Source: Hymenobacter plasmatis (lineage in GTDB: Bacteria; Bacteroidota; Bacteroidia; Cytophagales; Hymenobacteraceae). Taken from it: a stretch of DNA of 64,000 nucleotides. A program made the translations under genes and the position numbers. The notes below the pieces were generated by a model. It searched no databases. It saw only the letters and a list, made by a program, of their open reading frames with translations, and was not told the DNA's origin. Shown piece after piece: positions 33,845 through 41,507 of this stretch; positions within the stretch are counted from its first letter, which is position 1, and each line of letters starts with the position of its first letter. The stretch is from the NCBI RefSeq assembly GCF_020711255.1, contig NZ_JAJFAW010000025.1:25881-89880 (forward strand). The letters are read 5' to 3'.

Positions 33845-34479
33845 TGCCGCACCCCATGAAAGCCGATGTCAGCATCGCCCACGTCCTGCCGCCGCCCGGT
33901 TCGCACCGGCTGCTGATTAAGAACATGGTGTGCCCGCAGTGCATCCGGGTGGTGCGCGAGGAGCTGACGGCGCTGGGCCTGACGGTGCACCGCGTGGCCC
34001 TGGGCGAAGCCGACGTAAGCACGCCCGACGGGGCGGCCCCCGACTGGGCAGCCATCCGGGCCAGCCTGCAGGATGCCGGATTCGAGCTGCTGGAAGACCC
34101 CCGCGACCAGCTGGTAGACCGCATCAAAACCCTGCTGGTGGCCCTGATTCACTACCCGCCGCCCGGCCCGCGCCTGCTCAACTACTCGGCGTACTTGGTG
34201 GAACACCTGAGCAAGGACTACCACTATCTTTCCCATTTGTTCTCCGCTTCCGAAGGCCTCACCATTGAGAAATTCATCATCCGCCAGAAGGTGGAGCGCG
34301 CCAAGGAGCTGATTGGCTACGGCGAGCTGCCCATGGCCGAGGTGGCCCAGCAGCTGGGCTACAGCAGCCCGGCGCACCTCTCGCGCCAGTTCCGGCAGGT
34401 GACCGGCCTCACCCCCACCGAGTTTCAGCGGCTGGGACCCGCCAGCCACGCCCGCCGCAGTTTGGACTCGCTGATTTGA
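33844..34479 (+). CDS. AraC-family regulator with N-terminal HMA-like metal-sensing domain
   Basis: The 211-residue protein combines an HMA-like domain (residues 20-85, NMVCPQCIRVVREELTALG, Cys30 and Cys33) with a C-terminal AraC double helix-turn-helix (MAEVAQQLGYSSPAHLSRQFRQ). Direct Cu(I) binding by the CPQC motif is expected, giving a one-component copper-responsive activator. It is the third gene of the copA operon, so it may be autoregulated. It is a paralogue of the regulator at 21667, which has lost one of the two Cys. Confidence 0.88.
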   Translation: MPHPMKADVSIAHVLPPPGSHRLLIKNMVCPQCIRVVREELTALGLTVHRVALGEADVSTPDGAAPDWAAIRASLQDAGFELLEDPRDQLVDRIKTLLVALIHYPPPGPRLLNYSAYLVEHLSKDYHYLSHLFSASEGLTIEKFIIRQKVERAKELIGYGELPMAEVAQQLGYSSPAHLSRQFRQVTGLTPTEFQRLGPASHARRSLDSLI

Positions 34480-34575
34480 ACTGGAAATTATGTAAGTCGG
34501 GGTCTCACTGTTATAAATCCTGGGAAGAGGCGGTCCGTTTTAGCAATCTAAAAACCATCCTCCCAACTTGATTTT

Positions 34576-35208
34576 ATGAACAAGCTATTTCGCCTTCCCC
34601 TGCTGGCCCTGCTGCTGGCTTCCGTTACGCTCGTTTCCTCGTGCAACAAAGACGATTCTGACAGCCTGAAAGTGCAGGCCCACGACCAGAACACCATGAT
34701 GACCCTCATGCACGACATGATGAAGAAGATGGATGCCATGACGAAAACCCAGGACCCCGACCAGGACTACGCCATGATGATGGTGATGCACCACCAGGGA
34801 GCCATTACCATGGCCCAGGAGGAATTGAAAAATGGCAAGGACACCCAGATGCGGGACCTGGCCACGCGCATCATTGCCGCGCAACAGGCCGAGATTACGC
34901 AGTTTAACGCGTTTTTGGCTGGGCACCGGGTGGAGACGCCACTCGTACCGGCGTTTAACACGCGCCAGATGATGGCCATGGATAAAATGATGCGTGCCAA
35001 CGACCTGCGCGTTATCACCGGCAATACTGACCGCGACTTCGCCCAACTGATGCAGGACCACCATCAGAGCGCTATCGAAACTTCGCAGGCCATTCTGGAC
35101 CTAGGCCGGCACATGGAAACCAAGGCTCTGGCCCAGCAAATTATTGATTCCCAAATGATGGAAATAAAGGAGATGCAGGAATGGCTGCTCAAGAATAAGG
35201 GCTACTAA
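34576..35208 (+). CDS. DUF305 lipoprotein, Met/His-rich
   Basis: The 210-residue lipoprotein (lipobox VSSC, Cys23) contains two DUF305-type ferritin-like helical units. Each has a Met/His motif: MMMVMHHQGAITMAQEEL near residue 75 and FAQLMQDHHQSAIETSQ near 160. An extra Met-rich N-terminal helix (MMTLMHDMMKKMDAM) may add metal ligands. DUF305 proteins such as CopM bind copper in the periplasm. It has its own terminator at 35236 and stands after the copA-cupredoxin-AraC operon, so it may form a separate unit. The window has three DUF305 genes. Confidence 0.88.
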   Translation: MNKLFRLPLLALLLASVTLVSSCNKDDSDSLKVQAHDQNTMMTLMHDMMKKMDAMTKTQDPDQDYAMMMVMHHQGAITMAQEELKNGKDTQMRDLATRIIAAQQAEITQFNAFLAGHRVETPLVPAFNTRQMMAMDKMMRANDLRVITGNTDRDFAQLMQDHHQSAIETSQAILDLGRHMETKALAQQIIDSQMMEIKEMQEWLLKNKGY

Positions 35209-35235
35209 GGCCCCGGCGTTTGCGCTACCTGGCAG

Positions 35236-35267
35236 AAGCAGCGGGCCCCGATGGCCCGCTGCTTTTT
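35236..35267 (+). terminator. Intrinsic terminator after the DUF305 gene
   Basis: Stem GCAGCGGGCC / GGCCCGCTGC (35238-35247 and 35253-35262), extended by two A-T pairs, is followed by five T. It ends transcription of the 34576-35208 gene. Confidence 0.85.
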
Positions 35268-35406
35268 GTTTTTCCGGTTTCGCTGCGCCGGCTATATACC
35301 CATCCCACGGGCGCTCCGAACGGCTGGCCGTGGGAGTTGGCCCCGCTTATTGGCGGCCCCCGGGATTCTGCGCATCTTCGTGATTCCATTTATCCCGTTC
35401 CCTTTT

Positions 35407-36654
35407 ATGTCGGCCGCACTACCGCCCCTTATCCAGCAATACAAGGCTGATTCCGAGTCTGTTTACAACACCTGGTTCATCAACAACGAGGAGCGCCTGA
35501 AGGCCTTCCGCTCCATCCGGCGCGGGGTGCAGCAGGTGGTCAAGGACATCAAGGCCGGCAGCTTCGGCAACGACTTCAAGGGTACCTCGCTCGAATTCGT
35601 GCTCAGCGTTATCAGCGAGCAAAAGCAGGTGTTCCAGGGCGCGGCCCACCCCTTCTACTGGAAGCCCAAGCTGCGCATTCCCGATATTTACGAGCACGAG
35701 GATAACAAGCGGGCCTTTGGGCAATTTCTGGAAAGCTGCCTGGCCGCCACCACCGAGCAGCAACTGCTCAAGGAAATTGACATTCTCGACCGCCGCAAAA
35801 TCAAGGGACTGGGGCCGGCCGTGGCCAGCATCCTCTACTTCCTGCACCCGACCCTGATGCCGCCCTGCAACACGGCCATCGTCAACGGGTTCAACGCCTT
35901 GTTCGGGGAGAAAATCAAGCTCGGCTCCTGGTCGGAGTACCTGCGGATGCGTGACCGGCTGCGCGACCTCAACCAGGAGCACCGCCAGCATCTCAGCCTC
36001 GACTACGGCGCGCTGAGCGGGCTGCTCTTCGACGTGGGCGTGAAAAAGATGATTGCCGGCGACCAGCAGTTTGCCACCGACGAGGACCGCGACAAGTACC
36101 AGCAGCAGGCCCAGAAGCGCCACAAAGAGGTGCAGACCGAGGCCCAGGAAGAAAACCAGCACACCGAGATGCAGCACCACCTGCTGCGCATCGGCAAGGC
36201 CTTGGGCTGCGACGTGACCACGGCTATCAACGACCGCAACCGCCTCTGCGGCGGGCAGAAGCTCTCGTTTCTCTGCCTCGACCAGCACCCCGAGCTGCCG
36301 GTGCCGGCCGATGTGGCCAGTACCATCCGCCTGATTGACATCGTGTGGTTTGCGCCCGGTACGAGTAGAGTGGTGGCGGCCTTCGAGGTGGAGAAGAGTA
36401 CCAGCATCTACAGCGGCATCCTGCGCCTGACGGACCTGGCGTTTTCCATGCCCGAGAACGAAACGGCATTGTACCTGGTCGTGCCTGATGCCCGCGAGAA
36501 GGAGGTACAGGCTCAGCTCTCGCGGCCAGCCATCCGGGCCGCCGGGGCGACTATCCACTACATTCTGTTTTCCGAGCTACGGCAGCATTGCGAGGCGCTG
36601 TGCAAGTTTGGGGACTCGCCTGCGGCCATGCGGAAGATTGCAAGAGGAGTTTAG
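35407..36654 (+). CDS. Lone restriction-like endonuclease with internal HhH motif
   Basis: From ATG 35407 the protein has 415 residues. Around residues 130-165 there is a helix-hairpin-helix-like segment, IKGLGPAVASILYFLHP, followed by NTAIVNGFNALFG, as in DNA-glycosylase-like folds. The C-terminal 110 residues form a PD-(D/E)xK-type core: Asp311 in LIDIVWF and the E-V-E motif (Glu327, Glu329) in AFEVEKSTSIYSG. Similar EVE-STSIYSG domains occur in standalone defence nucleases. No methyltransferase gene lies beside it, so it is not a classical restriction-modification pair. Function is inferred. Confidence 0.65.
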   Translation: MSAALPPLIQQYKADSESVYNTWFINNEERLKAFRSIRRGVQQVVKDIKAGSFGNDFKGTSLEFVLSVISEQKQVFQGAAHPFYWKPKLRIPDIYEHEDNKRAFGQFLESCLAATTEQQLLKEIDILDRRKIKGLGPAVASILYFLHPTLMPPCNTAIVNGFNALFGEKIKLGSWSEYLRMRDRLRDLNQEHRQHLSLDYGALSGLLFDVGVKKMIAGDQQFATDEDRDKYQQQAQKRHKEVQTEAQEENQHTEMQHHLLRIGKALGCDVTTAINDRNRLCGGQKLSFLCLDQHPELPVPADVASTIRLIDIVWFAPGTSRVVAAFEVEKSTSIYSGILRLTDLAFSMPENETALYLVVPDAREKEVQAQLSRPAIRAAGATIHYILFSELRQHCEALCKFGDSPAAMRKIARGV

Positions 36655-36696
36655 GGTGCAGGTTTCGCTGCTCAGCACAGCAGGGTCAGGTATTCT

Positions 36697-36743
36697 GTTG
36701 CACAAACGCAACAAAGACGTTATATTTGACCTTCTTTGTTGCG
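36697..36743 (+). promoter_or_regulatory. hipBA promoter with overlapping inverted-repeat operator
   Basis: TATATTTG (36721-36728) matches the Bacteroidetes -7 element TAnnTTTG. A TGTTG at 36696-36700 sits 20 bp upstream as a -33 element. The perfect 10-bp inverted repeat CGCAACAAAG (36707-36716) / CTTTGTTGCG (36734-36743) straddles the -7 box. HipB-type antitoxins repress their own operon by binding such repeats, so this is the probable operator. The hipB start is at 36754. Confidence 0.8.
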
Positions 36744-36753
36744 CCTATACAAC

Positions 36754-37089
36754 ATGAATTGGTACTCTCTTTCCGACTTGGCCATCCTGCGCGAGCTGGG
36801 CAGCAGCCTGCGCCAGATTCGGCTCAACCGCAACCAGTCCCAGCAAGCGGTGGCCGACGCCGCGGGCATTGACCGGGCCACGCTGAGTCAGATTGAGCAC
36901 GGCCGGCCCACCTCGCTGCTCACCTTCGTGCAACTGCTGCGCACGTTGGAGCAGCTCGATTTGCTGGATAGCCTGGTGACCAAAGCCGAAATCAGCCCCC
37001 TGGCGCTGGCCCGCCTCGCCAAAAAGCAGCGCCGCAACGCTTCTCCCGCCTCGTCCACTCCTCCCCCACCTCCACCCGCTGAATGGTAG
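36754..37089 (+). CDS. hipB: HipB-like XRE-family antitoxin/repressor
   Basis: From ATG 36754 the protein has 111 residues. Residues 10-65 form a Cro/XRE helix-turn-helix (LGSSLRQIRLNRNQSQQAVADAAGIDRATLSQIEHG). A short helical part and a Pro-rich tail follow. It overlaps the HipA gene by 7 bp and lies behind an inverted-repeat operator, the standard hipBA arrangement. It should bind HipA and repress the operon. Confidence 0.9.
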   Translation: MNWYSLSDLAILRELGSSLRQIRLNRNQSQQAVADAAGIDRATLSQIEHGRPTSLLTFVQLLRTLEQLDLLDSLVTKAEISPLALARLAKKQRRNASPASSTPPPPPPAEW

Positions 37090-38375
37090 ACCTCGCTTTT
37101 GTTCGCTTGTGGGGCCAGCCGGTCGGAGTCGTGCGTTGGGACGCGGCCCGGTCGCTGGCCACGTTTGCCTACGACCCCGGCTTTGTGAAGTCCGGCCTGA
37201 ACGTGGCGCCACTGCAGATGCCGCTGACGGCCCGCGCCGACCAGGTATACGCGTTTCCGCGCCTGAACCCCGACACCTACCACGGCCTGCCCGGGCTGCT
37301 GGCCGATGCGCTGCCCGACCGGTTCGGTAATCAGCTTATTGACGCCTGGCTGGCCACGCAGGGCCGCGCCCCCGCCGACTTCTCGCCGGTGGAGCGCCTG
37401 TGCTACATCGCCAACCGCGGCATGGGCGCCCTGGAGTTCGAGCCCCAGGTGGGCAATGTGGCCGCGACGGGAGGCGAATCCCTGGAAGTGGCTGCGCTGG
37501 TGGAGCTGGCACAGCAGGTGGTCGGGCAGCGTGAAGCCTTCCAGGTCAACCTGCGCGACGGGGCAGCTGATGGGTTAGCGGCCCTGCTGGCCGTGGGCAC
37601 CTCGGCGGGTGGGGCCCGGCCCAAGGCCATTATTGCCTTCAACGAGGAAAGCGGTGAGGTGCGCTCGGGCCAGGTGAAAGCCCCGTCCGGTTTCGGCTAC
37701 TGGCTGCTCAAACTCGATGGCGTGCGCGACCTGGCCCTGGCCGACCCCCAGGACTTTGGCCGGCTGGAATATGCCTATTACCTCATGGCCACCGCCAGCG
37801 GCCTGCAGATGAGCGAGTGCCGCCTCTACGAGGAAGGGCCGCGGGCGCACTTCATGACCCGGCGCTTTGACCGGACCGCGGAGGGGGAGAAAATCCACGC
37901 GCAGACCCTGTGCGCGCTGGCCCACTACGACTACAACCAGCCCGCCTATTCCTACGAGCAGGCCTTCCAGGTCATGCGCGACCTGCGGCTGCCCTACACG
38001 GCGGCCGAGCAGTTCTTTCGGCGAATGGTGTTCAACGTGGTGGCCCGCAACCAGGACGACCACACCAAGAACATCTCGTTTCTGATGGATACGGCGGGTC
38101 AGTGGCAGCTGGCGCCAGCCTATGATGTCGCCTACGCCTACCAGCCCGGTAACCGCTGGACCAGCCAGCACCAGATGGCCCTGAACGGCAAGCGCGACGG
38201 CTTCACCCGGACCGACCTCAAGGCCGTGGCGCGGGAAATGAACATCCGCGGGGCCGACGAACTCATTGACGACGTGCTGACGCACGTGGCGCGGTGGCCG
38301 GAGTTTGCCGCTACGGCTGGCATGAGTGAGGAACGCACTGCCGCGATTGCGCAAGCGCACCGGCAAGTAAAATAG
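37083..38375 (+). CDS. hipA: HipA-like serine/threonine kinase toxin
   Basis: The 430-residue protein has the HipA N-subdomain (FAYDPGFVKSG, GLPGLLADALPDRFG) followed by the kinase C-lobe. The catalytic segment is FNVVARNQDDHTKNISFL and the metal-binding aspartate is in APAYDVAYAY. HipA toxins phosphorylate translation factors such as a tRNA synthetase and cause growth arrest until bound by HipB. Motif order is intact, so the toxin is probably active. The gene is in the normal hipBA order with a 7-bp overlap. Confidence 0.92.
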   Translation: MVDLAFVRLWGQPVGVVRWDAARSLATFAYDPGFVKSGLNVAPLQMPLTARADQVYAFPRLNPDTYHGLPGLLADALPDRFGNQLIDAWLATQGRAPADFSPVERLCYIANRGMGALEFEPQVGNVAATGGESLEVAALVELAQQVVGQREAFQVNLRDGAADGLAALLAVGTSAGGARPKAIIAFNEESGEVRSGQVKAPSGFGYWLLKLDGVRDLALADPQDFGRLEYAYYLMATASGLQMSECRLYEEGPRAHFMTRRFDRTAEGEKIHAQTLCALAHYDYNQPAYSYEQAFQVMRDLRLPYTAAEQFFRRMVFNVVARNQDDHTKNISFLMDTAGQWQLAPAYDVAYAYQPGNRWTSQHQMALNGKRDGFTRTDLKAVAREMNIRGADELIDDVLTHVARWPEFAATAGMSEERTAAIAQAHRQVK

Positions 38376-38585
38376 CTGGGAGCCGGGCAGTTGTCACCCG
38401 AACTACTATCGGAGGCTCTCCTCTGCGGGCAGGATGCTTGGGCTTGTAAAATAAGCGAGCGAATGTAATGGGTGCGTCAGCGCCAGCAATGGACAAACTG
38501 CCAGGGAGCAGGATTTCATTATCAGCTGCTGGGTAACCAGCATGAAAGCGAAAAGCGGCAAACGAGGCCTGATTCGGTTTTTTGA

Positions 38586-38628
38586 TTCTTATTTAAGCGT
38601 TTGCTTAAATAAGAAAGTAGTAATTTTG
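38586..38628 (+). promoter_or_regulatory. Promoter and palindromic operator of the ArsR-MerTP operon
   Basis: A perfect 13-bp inverted repeat, TTCTTATTTAAGC (38586-38598) and GCTTAAATAAGAA (38603-38615), has a 4-bp spacer. TAATTTTG (38621-38628) matches the TAnnTTTG -7 consensus, and a TTTG at 38600-38603 lies 17 bp upstream inside the palindrome. ArsR/SmtB repressors typically bind such 12-2-12-like repeats; binding here would block the -33 region. The ArsR start at 38644 leaves a very short leader. Confidence 0.88.
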
Positions 38629-38643
38629 GGGAAATCAAGAGTT

Positions 38644-39015
38644 ATGGCCGCTTCCTGCATCCGCGTCTTTGCTGACGCCGCCCACATTGAACACAGCAAG
38701 CAGCGCCTGGCCGCGGCTGCGCCGGGCATCGAAGCCGTGGCCGCCGTGCTGGCCCTGGCCGGCAACGAGGTGCGCCTGAAGATGCTGTTCCTGCTGCTGG
38801 ACCAGCAGCAGCTCTGCGTGTGTGACCTGGCCGACGTGCTGCAGATGAACGTGTCGGCCATCTCGCAGCACCTGCGCAAGCTCAAGGACGGGGGCGTGGT
38901 GCAGGCCCGCAAAGTCGGGCAGACGGTATTCTATACCCTGACGCCCGCCCTGCGACCCCTGGTGCAGCCCCTGCTGGCATCTGTTTCCACTTCCCTCACT
39001 GCCCCAGTCGCATGA
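38644..39015 (+). CDS. ArsR/SmtB-family metal-responsive repressor
   Basis: From ATG 38644 the protein has 123 residues with the winged helix-turn-helix of ArsR/SmtB (NEVRLKMLFLLLD, NVSAISQHLRKLKDGG). Cys58 and Cys60 in LCVCDLAD form the alpha-3 C-x-C metal site of ArsR/CadC-type sensors, with Cys5 as a possible third thiol ligand. Context (MerTP, GDCCVxC) suggests Hg(II) or another soft metal, but As(III) or Cd/Pb is possible. It overlaps merTP by 4 bp and is preceded by a perfect palindrome. Confidence 0.9.
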   Translation: MAASCIRVFADAAHIEHSKQRLAAAAPGIEAVAAVLALAGNEVRLKMLFLLLDQQQLCVCDLADVLQMNVSAISQHLRKLKDGGVVQARKVGQTVFYTLTPALRPLVQPLLASVSTSLTAPVA

Positions 39016-39641
39016 ACCATTCAGCTTCTACTCCCACCAGGTCGCTGGCCGGAACGGGCCTGCTGGCGGCGCTGGCAGCCTCGCTGTGCTGCATCACCCC
39101 GCTGCTGGCCATCGTTGGAGGGCTGGGGGGCGTCGCTTCCACTTTCGCGTGGCTGGAGCCCCTGCGCCCCTACCTGATAGCGCTGACGGTTGGCGTGCTG
39201 GGCTTCGCCTGGTACCAGCAGCTCCGGCCCGCGCCCGGGGCGGACGACGACTGCGGCTGCCCCGTGCCGGGTAATCCCTCCCTGATGCAGTCGCGTGGCT
39301 TTCTGGCGAGTGTGACGGTGCTGGCCGGGCTGCTGCTGGCATTTCCCTATTACAGTGCCCGGTTCTACCCGTCGGCGGCGCCCAAACCGGTGGCGGCGGT
39401 CCGCGCTGCCCCGGTGTGGCAAACCAGTTCCTACCGCATCGGGGGCATGACCTGCGAGGCTTGTGCCCGCCACGTCGAGCACGCCGTGCAGCAAGTGCCG
39501 GGCGTGCAGCGCGTGCGGGTGTCCTATGACCAGGGCACCGCCCAGGTACGCTTTGACTCAAAAGTGACTCCCGTTGCCCAGGTAGAGAAAGCCATCAACG
39601 GCACTGGCTACCTGGTGTTGAACCCCACCACCGCCCACTAA
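39012..39641 (+). CDS. merTP: Mercuric transport fusion protein MerTP
   Basis: The 209-residue protein has MerT-like membrane helices with the vicinal Cys26-Cys27 in SLCCITPLLA and a cytosolic Cys81-x-Cys83 loop. A final helix and a C-terminal MerP-like HMA domain follow, with the GMTCEAC site (Cys148, Cys151). It would move Hg(II) (or a similar soft metal) through the inner membrane using its own periplasmic-type HMA domain. No MerA reductase gene is present in this window, so import without reduction would be unusual. It overlaps the ArsR gene by 4 bp. Confidence 0.9.
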   Translation: MNHSASTPTRSLAGTGLLAALAASLCCITPLLAIVGGLGGVASTFAWLEPLRPYLIALTVGVLGFAWYQQLRPAPGADDDCGCPVPGNPSLMQSRGFLASVTVLAGLLLAFPYYSARFYPSAAPKPVAAVRAAPVWQTSSYRIGGMTCEACARHVEHAVQQVPGVQRVRVSYDQGTAQVRFDSKVTPVAQVEKAINGTGYLVLNPTTAH

Positions 39642-39652
39642 TCGTCCTGGCT

Positions 39653-39901
39653 ATGATTCCCCTCACGCCCCCTGCCACCACGACTCCCGAACTGACCTCG
39701 GTGCTCACCTGCCCGTTCTGCCAGCACGCACAAGCCGAGCAGATGCCCACCGAGGCATGTCAGTGGTTCTACGAGTGCACCAGCTGCGGTACGGTGCTCA
39801 AGCCCCTGGCCGGTGACTGCTGCGTGTTCTGCTCGTACGGTACGGTGCCCTGCCCACCCATTCAAATTCAAGGGCGCGGCGGGTGTTGCAGCGCCAACTG
39901 A
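39653..39901 (+). CDS. GDCCVxC-type Cys-rich protein
   Basis: The 82-residue protein holds 11 Cys, in the pattern CPFC (residues 20-23), CTSC (42-45), the family core GDCCVFC (54-60), then CPP and a terminal CCSAN. In related sequences one Cys of the core may be selenocysteine; here the codons are all Cys. The family often follows merTP genes and probably binds Hg(II) or another thiophilic metal in the cytosol. It starts 11 bp after merTP and ends the three-gene operon. Confidence 0.9.
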   Translation: MIPLTPPATTTPELTSVLTCPFCQHAQAEQMPTEACQWFYECTSCGTVLKPLAGDCCVFCSYGTVPCPPIQIQGRGGCCSAN

Positions 39902-39933
39902 AAAGGCTAAGCCATGCGCAGGCGGAGCCTGGT

Positions 39934-40032
39934 TTAGAGGGTATAATACTGGCTTATCAGCACCAGGACGCCCACGGCAATGTAGATGCCGAAGCGTTGG
40001 AGTTTCTGCGCTGGTTTGTGGTGGTTACACAT
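39934..40032 (-). CDS. Possible 32-residue single-pass membrane peptide
   Basis: The frame encodes a short basic, His-containing head (CNHHKPAQKLQRFG) and one hydrophobic helix (IYIAVGVLVLISQYYTL). Its composition is typical of genuine small membrane proteins. It lies 133 bp downstream of the minus-strand MFS gene and could be the last gene of the sulfur operon. The size makes the call uncertain. The rest of 39902-40165 shows nothing else. Confidence 0.35.
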   Translation of the reverse strand: MCNHHKPAQKLQRFGIYIAVGVLVLISQYYTL

Positions 40033-40165
40033 AGCCCGCCAACAGCGAGTGGCTGCTGACGGGTTCCAGTTGGTCCGCACTCGTGTTGCCCCCAAAAGGA
40101 GCAAGTCAATGAGAGTGCGGCCGCATGGCCCGATAGGCAGCAAAGAGATAGCCTTGCCGCTAGTA

Positions 40166-41482
40166 TCAGGCTACGCTGAAACTGGTCCGAAAACCAACGC
40201 CTGGTCCCCGGTTAGATTCATGATTTGCAACGGACATTGGCCGGGAACAGCTTCGCGTTGGGCCTACTTCAGCTGTCCCCGGCAGGCAGTACATCCGCCG
40301 CTGGATGACCAGCGCCGAGAGCACCGTGAGCCCGCCAATGGCCGCCAGCGCGGCCCCCAGGCCAAAAGCATCAGCCAGCAGGCCGGTGAGCAGTGCCCCA
40401 ATGGCGTAGCCGGCATCGCGCCAGAAGCGGAAGATGCCCACGCTGTGCGCCCGCTGCGGGAGCGGCGCGTACTCGGCCACGGCCGCCAGGAACGTGGGGT
40501 ACACCAGCGCCGTGCCCGCCCCCAGCAGCGCCGCCAGCAGCACAAACACGGGGTAGGTGTCGGTAAAGAGCATGGCCAGCAGCACCGCCCCTTGCAGCAG
40601 CATACCCCAGAACAGCAGGTCCTTTTTACAAAGTCGGTCGGCCAGCGGGCCGGTGAGCAGCTGGCCCAGGCCCCACACGGCCGGGTACACGGCCGCCACG
40701 GTACCGATTTGGGTGAGCGTAAAGCCCTTGCTGGCCAGCAGCAGCGGCAGCAGGCCCCACACCATGCCGTCGTTGAGGTTGTTCACCAGCCCGGCCTGCG
40801 TGACCGAGCCCAGGTTGGGGTGCCGCCACGTGACGTCCCAGAAGGAAAGTGGCGGGCCGGCCGGCGCGGCCGGGGCCTGCGCCGCTTCCAGCGCTACGTG
40901 GTGGCGGGTATCGCGCACCAGCAGCGAGCCCAGCAGGCCCAGCACCGCCAGCCCGATGCCCAGGTAAAACGGGTAGGGCCGCAGGCCGTATTCGGTGGCC
41001 AGCCAGCCCGAGGCAAAGGCCGTGGCTGCCACGGCCAGGTAGCCGGCCGACTCATTCAGGCCCATGGCCAGGCCGCGCTGCTTTGGTCCCACGAGGTCGA
41101 TTTTCATGACCACCGTGCTCGACCAGGCCAGGCCCTGGTTTATTCCCAGCAGCACGTTGGCCGCAATCACCCAGCCCCAGCTGGGCGCCCAGAGCAGCAG
41201 CAGCGGCACCGGCAGCCCGAACAGCCAGCCGATGACCAGCAGGTTTTTGCGTCCAATCTTATTGGCCCAGGCTCCGGCGTAGTAGTTGGCCACGGCTTTG
41301 GTGAGGCCAAAAACGACGATGAAGGAGAGAATGGCCGTGCGGGCCACCAGGTGAAATTCCTGCTCGGCCAGCCGCGGCAGGATGCTGCGCTCCAGCCCCA
41401 CCATGCCGCCGACGAAGGCGTTGACAAGGACCAGCAAACTGAACTGCCGCCAGTTTTCGCGCAAACCAAGTTGAGTAGTCAT
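40166..41482 (-). CDS. Major facilitator superfamily transporter
   Basis: The 438-residue protein has about 12 membrane helices with a central loop near residues 205-225. MFS loop motifs include GAWANKIGRKNLLVIG (motif A) and a second-half equivalent, GPLADRLCKKDLL. The substrate is unknown. It lies 25 bp downstream of the DsrE gene at the end of the sulfur operon, which suggests transport of a sulfur compound or its product. The last 45 residues are polar and may be a non-homologous extension. Confidence 0.85.
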   Translation of the reverse strand: MTTQLGLRENWRQFSLLVLVNAFVGGMVGLERSILPRLAEQEFHLVARTAILSFIVVFGLTKAVANYYAGAWANKIGRKNLLVIGWLFGLPVPLLLLWAPSWGWVIAANVLLGINQGLAWSSTVVMKIDLVGPKQRGLAMGLNESAGYLAVAATAFASGWLATEYGLRPYPFYLGIGLAVLGLLGSLLVRDTRHHVALEAAQAPAAPAGPPLSFWDVTWRHPNLGSVTQAGLVNNLNDGMVWGLLPLLLASKGFTLTQIGTVAAVYPAVWGLGQLLTGPLADRLCKKDLLFWGMLLQGAVLLAMLFTDTYPVFVLLAALLGAGTALVYPTFLAAVAEYAPLPQRAHSVGIFRFWRDAGYAIGALLTGLLADAFGLGAALAAIGGLTVLSALVIQRRMYCLPGTAEVGPTRSCSRPMSVANHESNRGPGVGFRTSFSVA

Positions 41483-41507
41483 ACAAAGAGGGGAAATAGC
41501 GAAGTGG

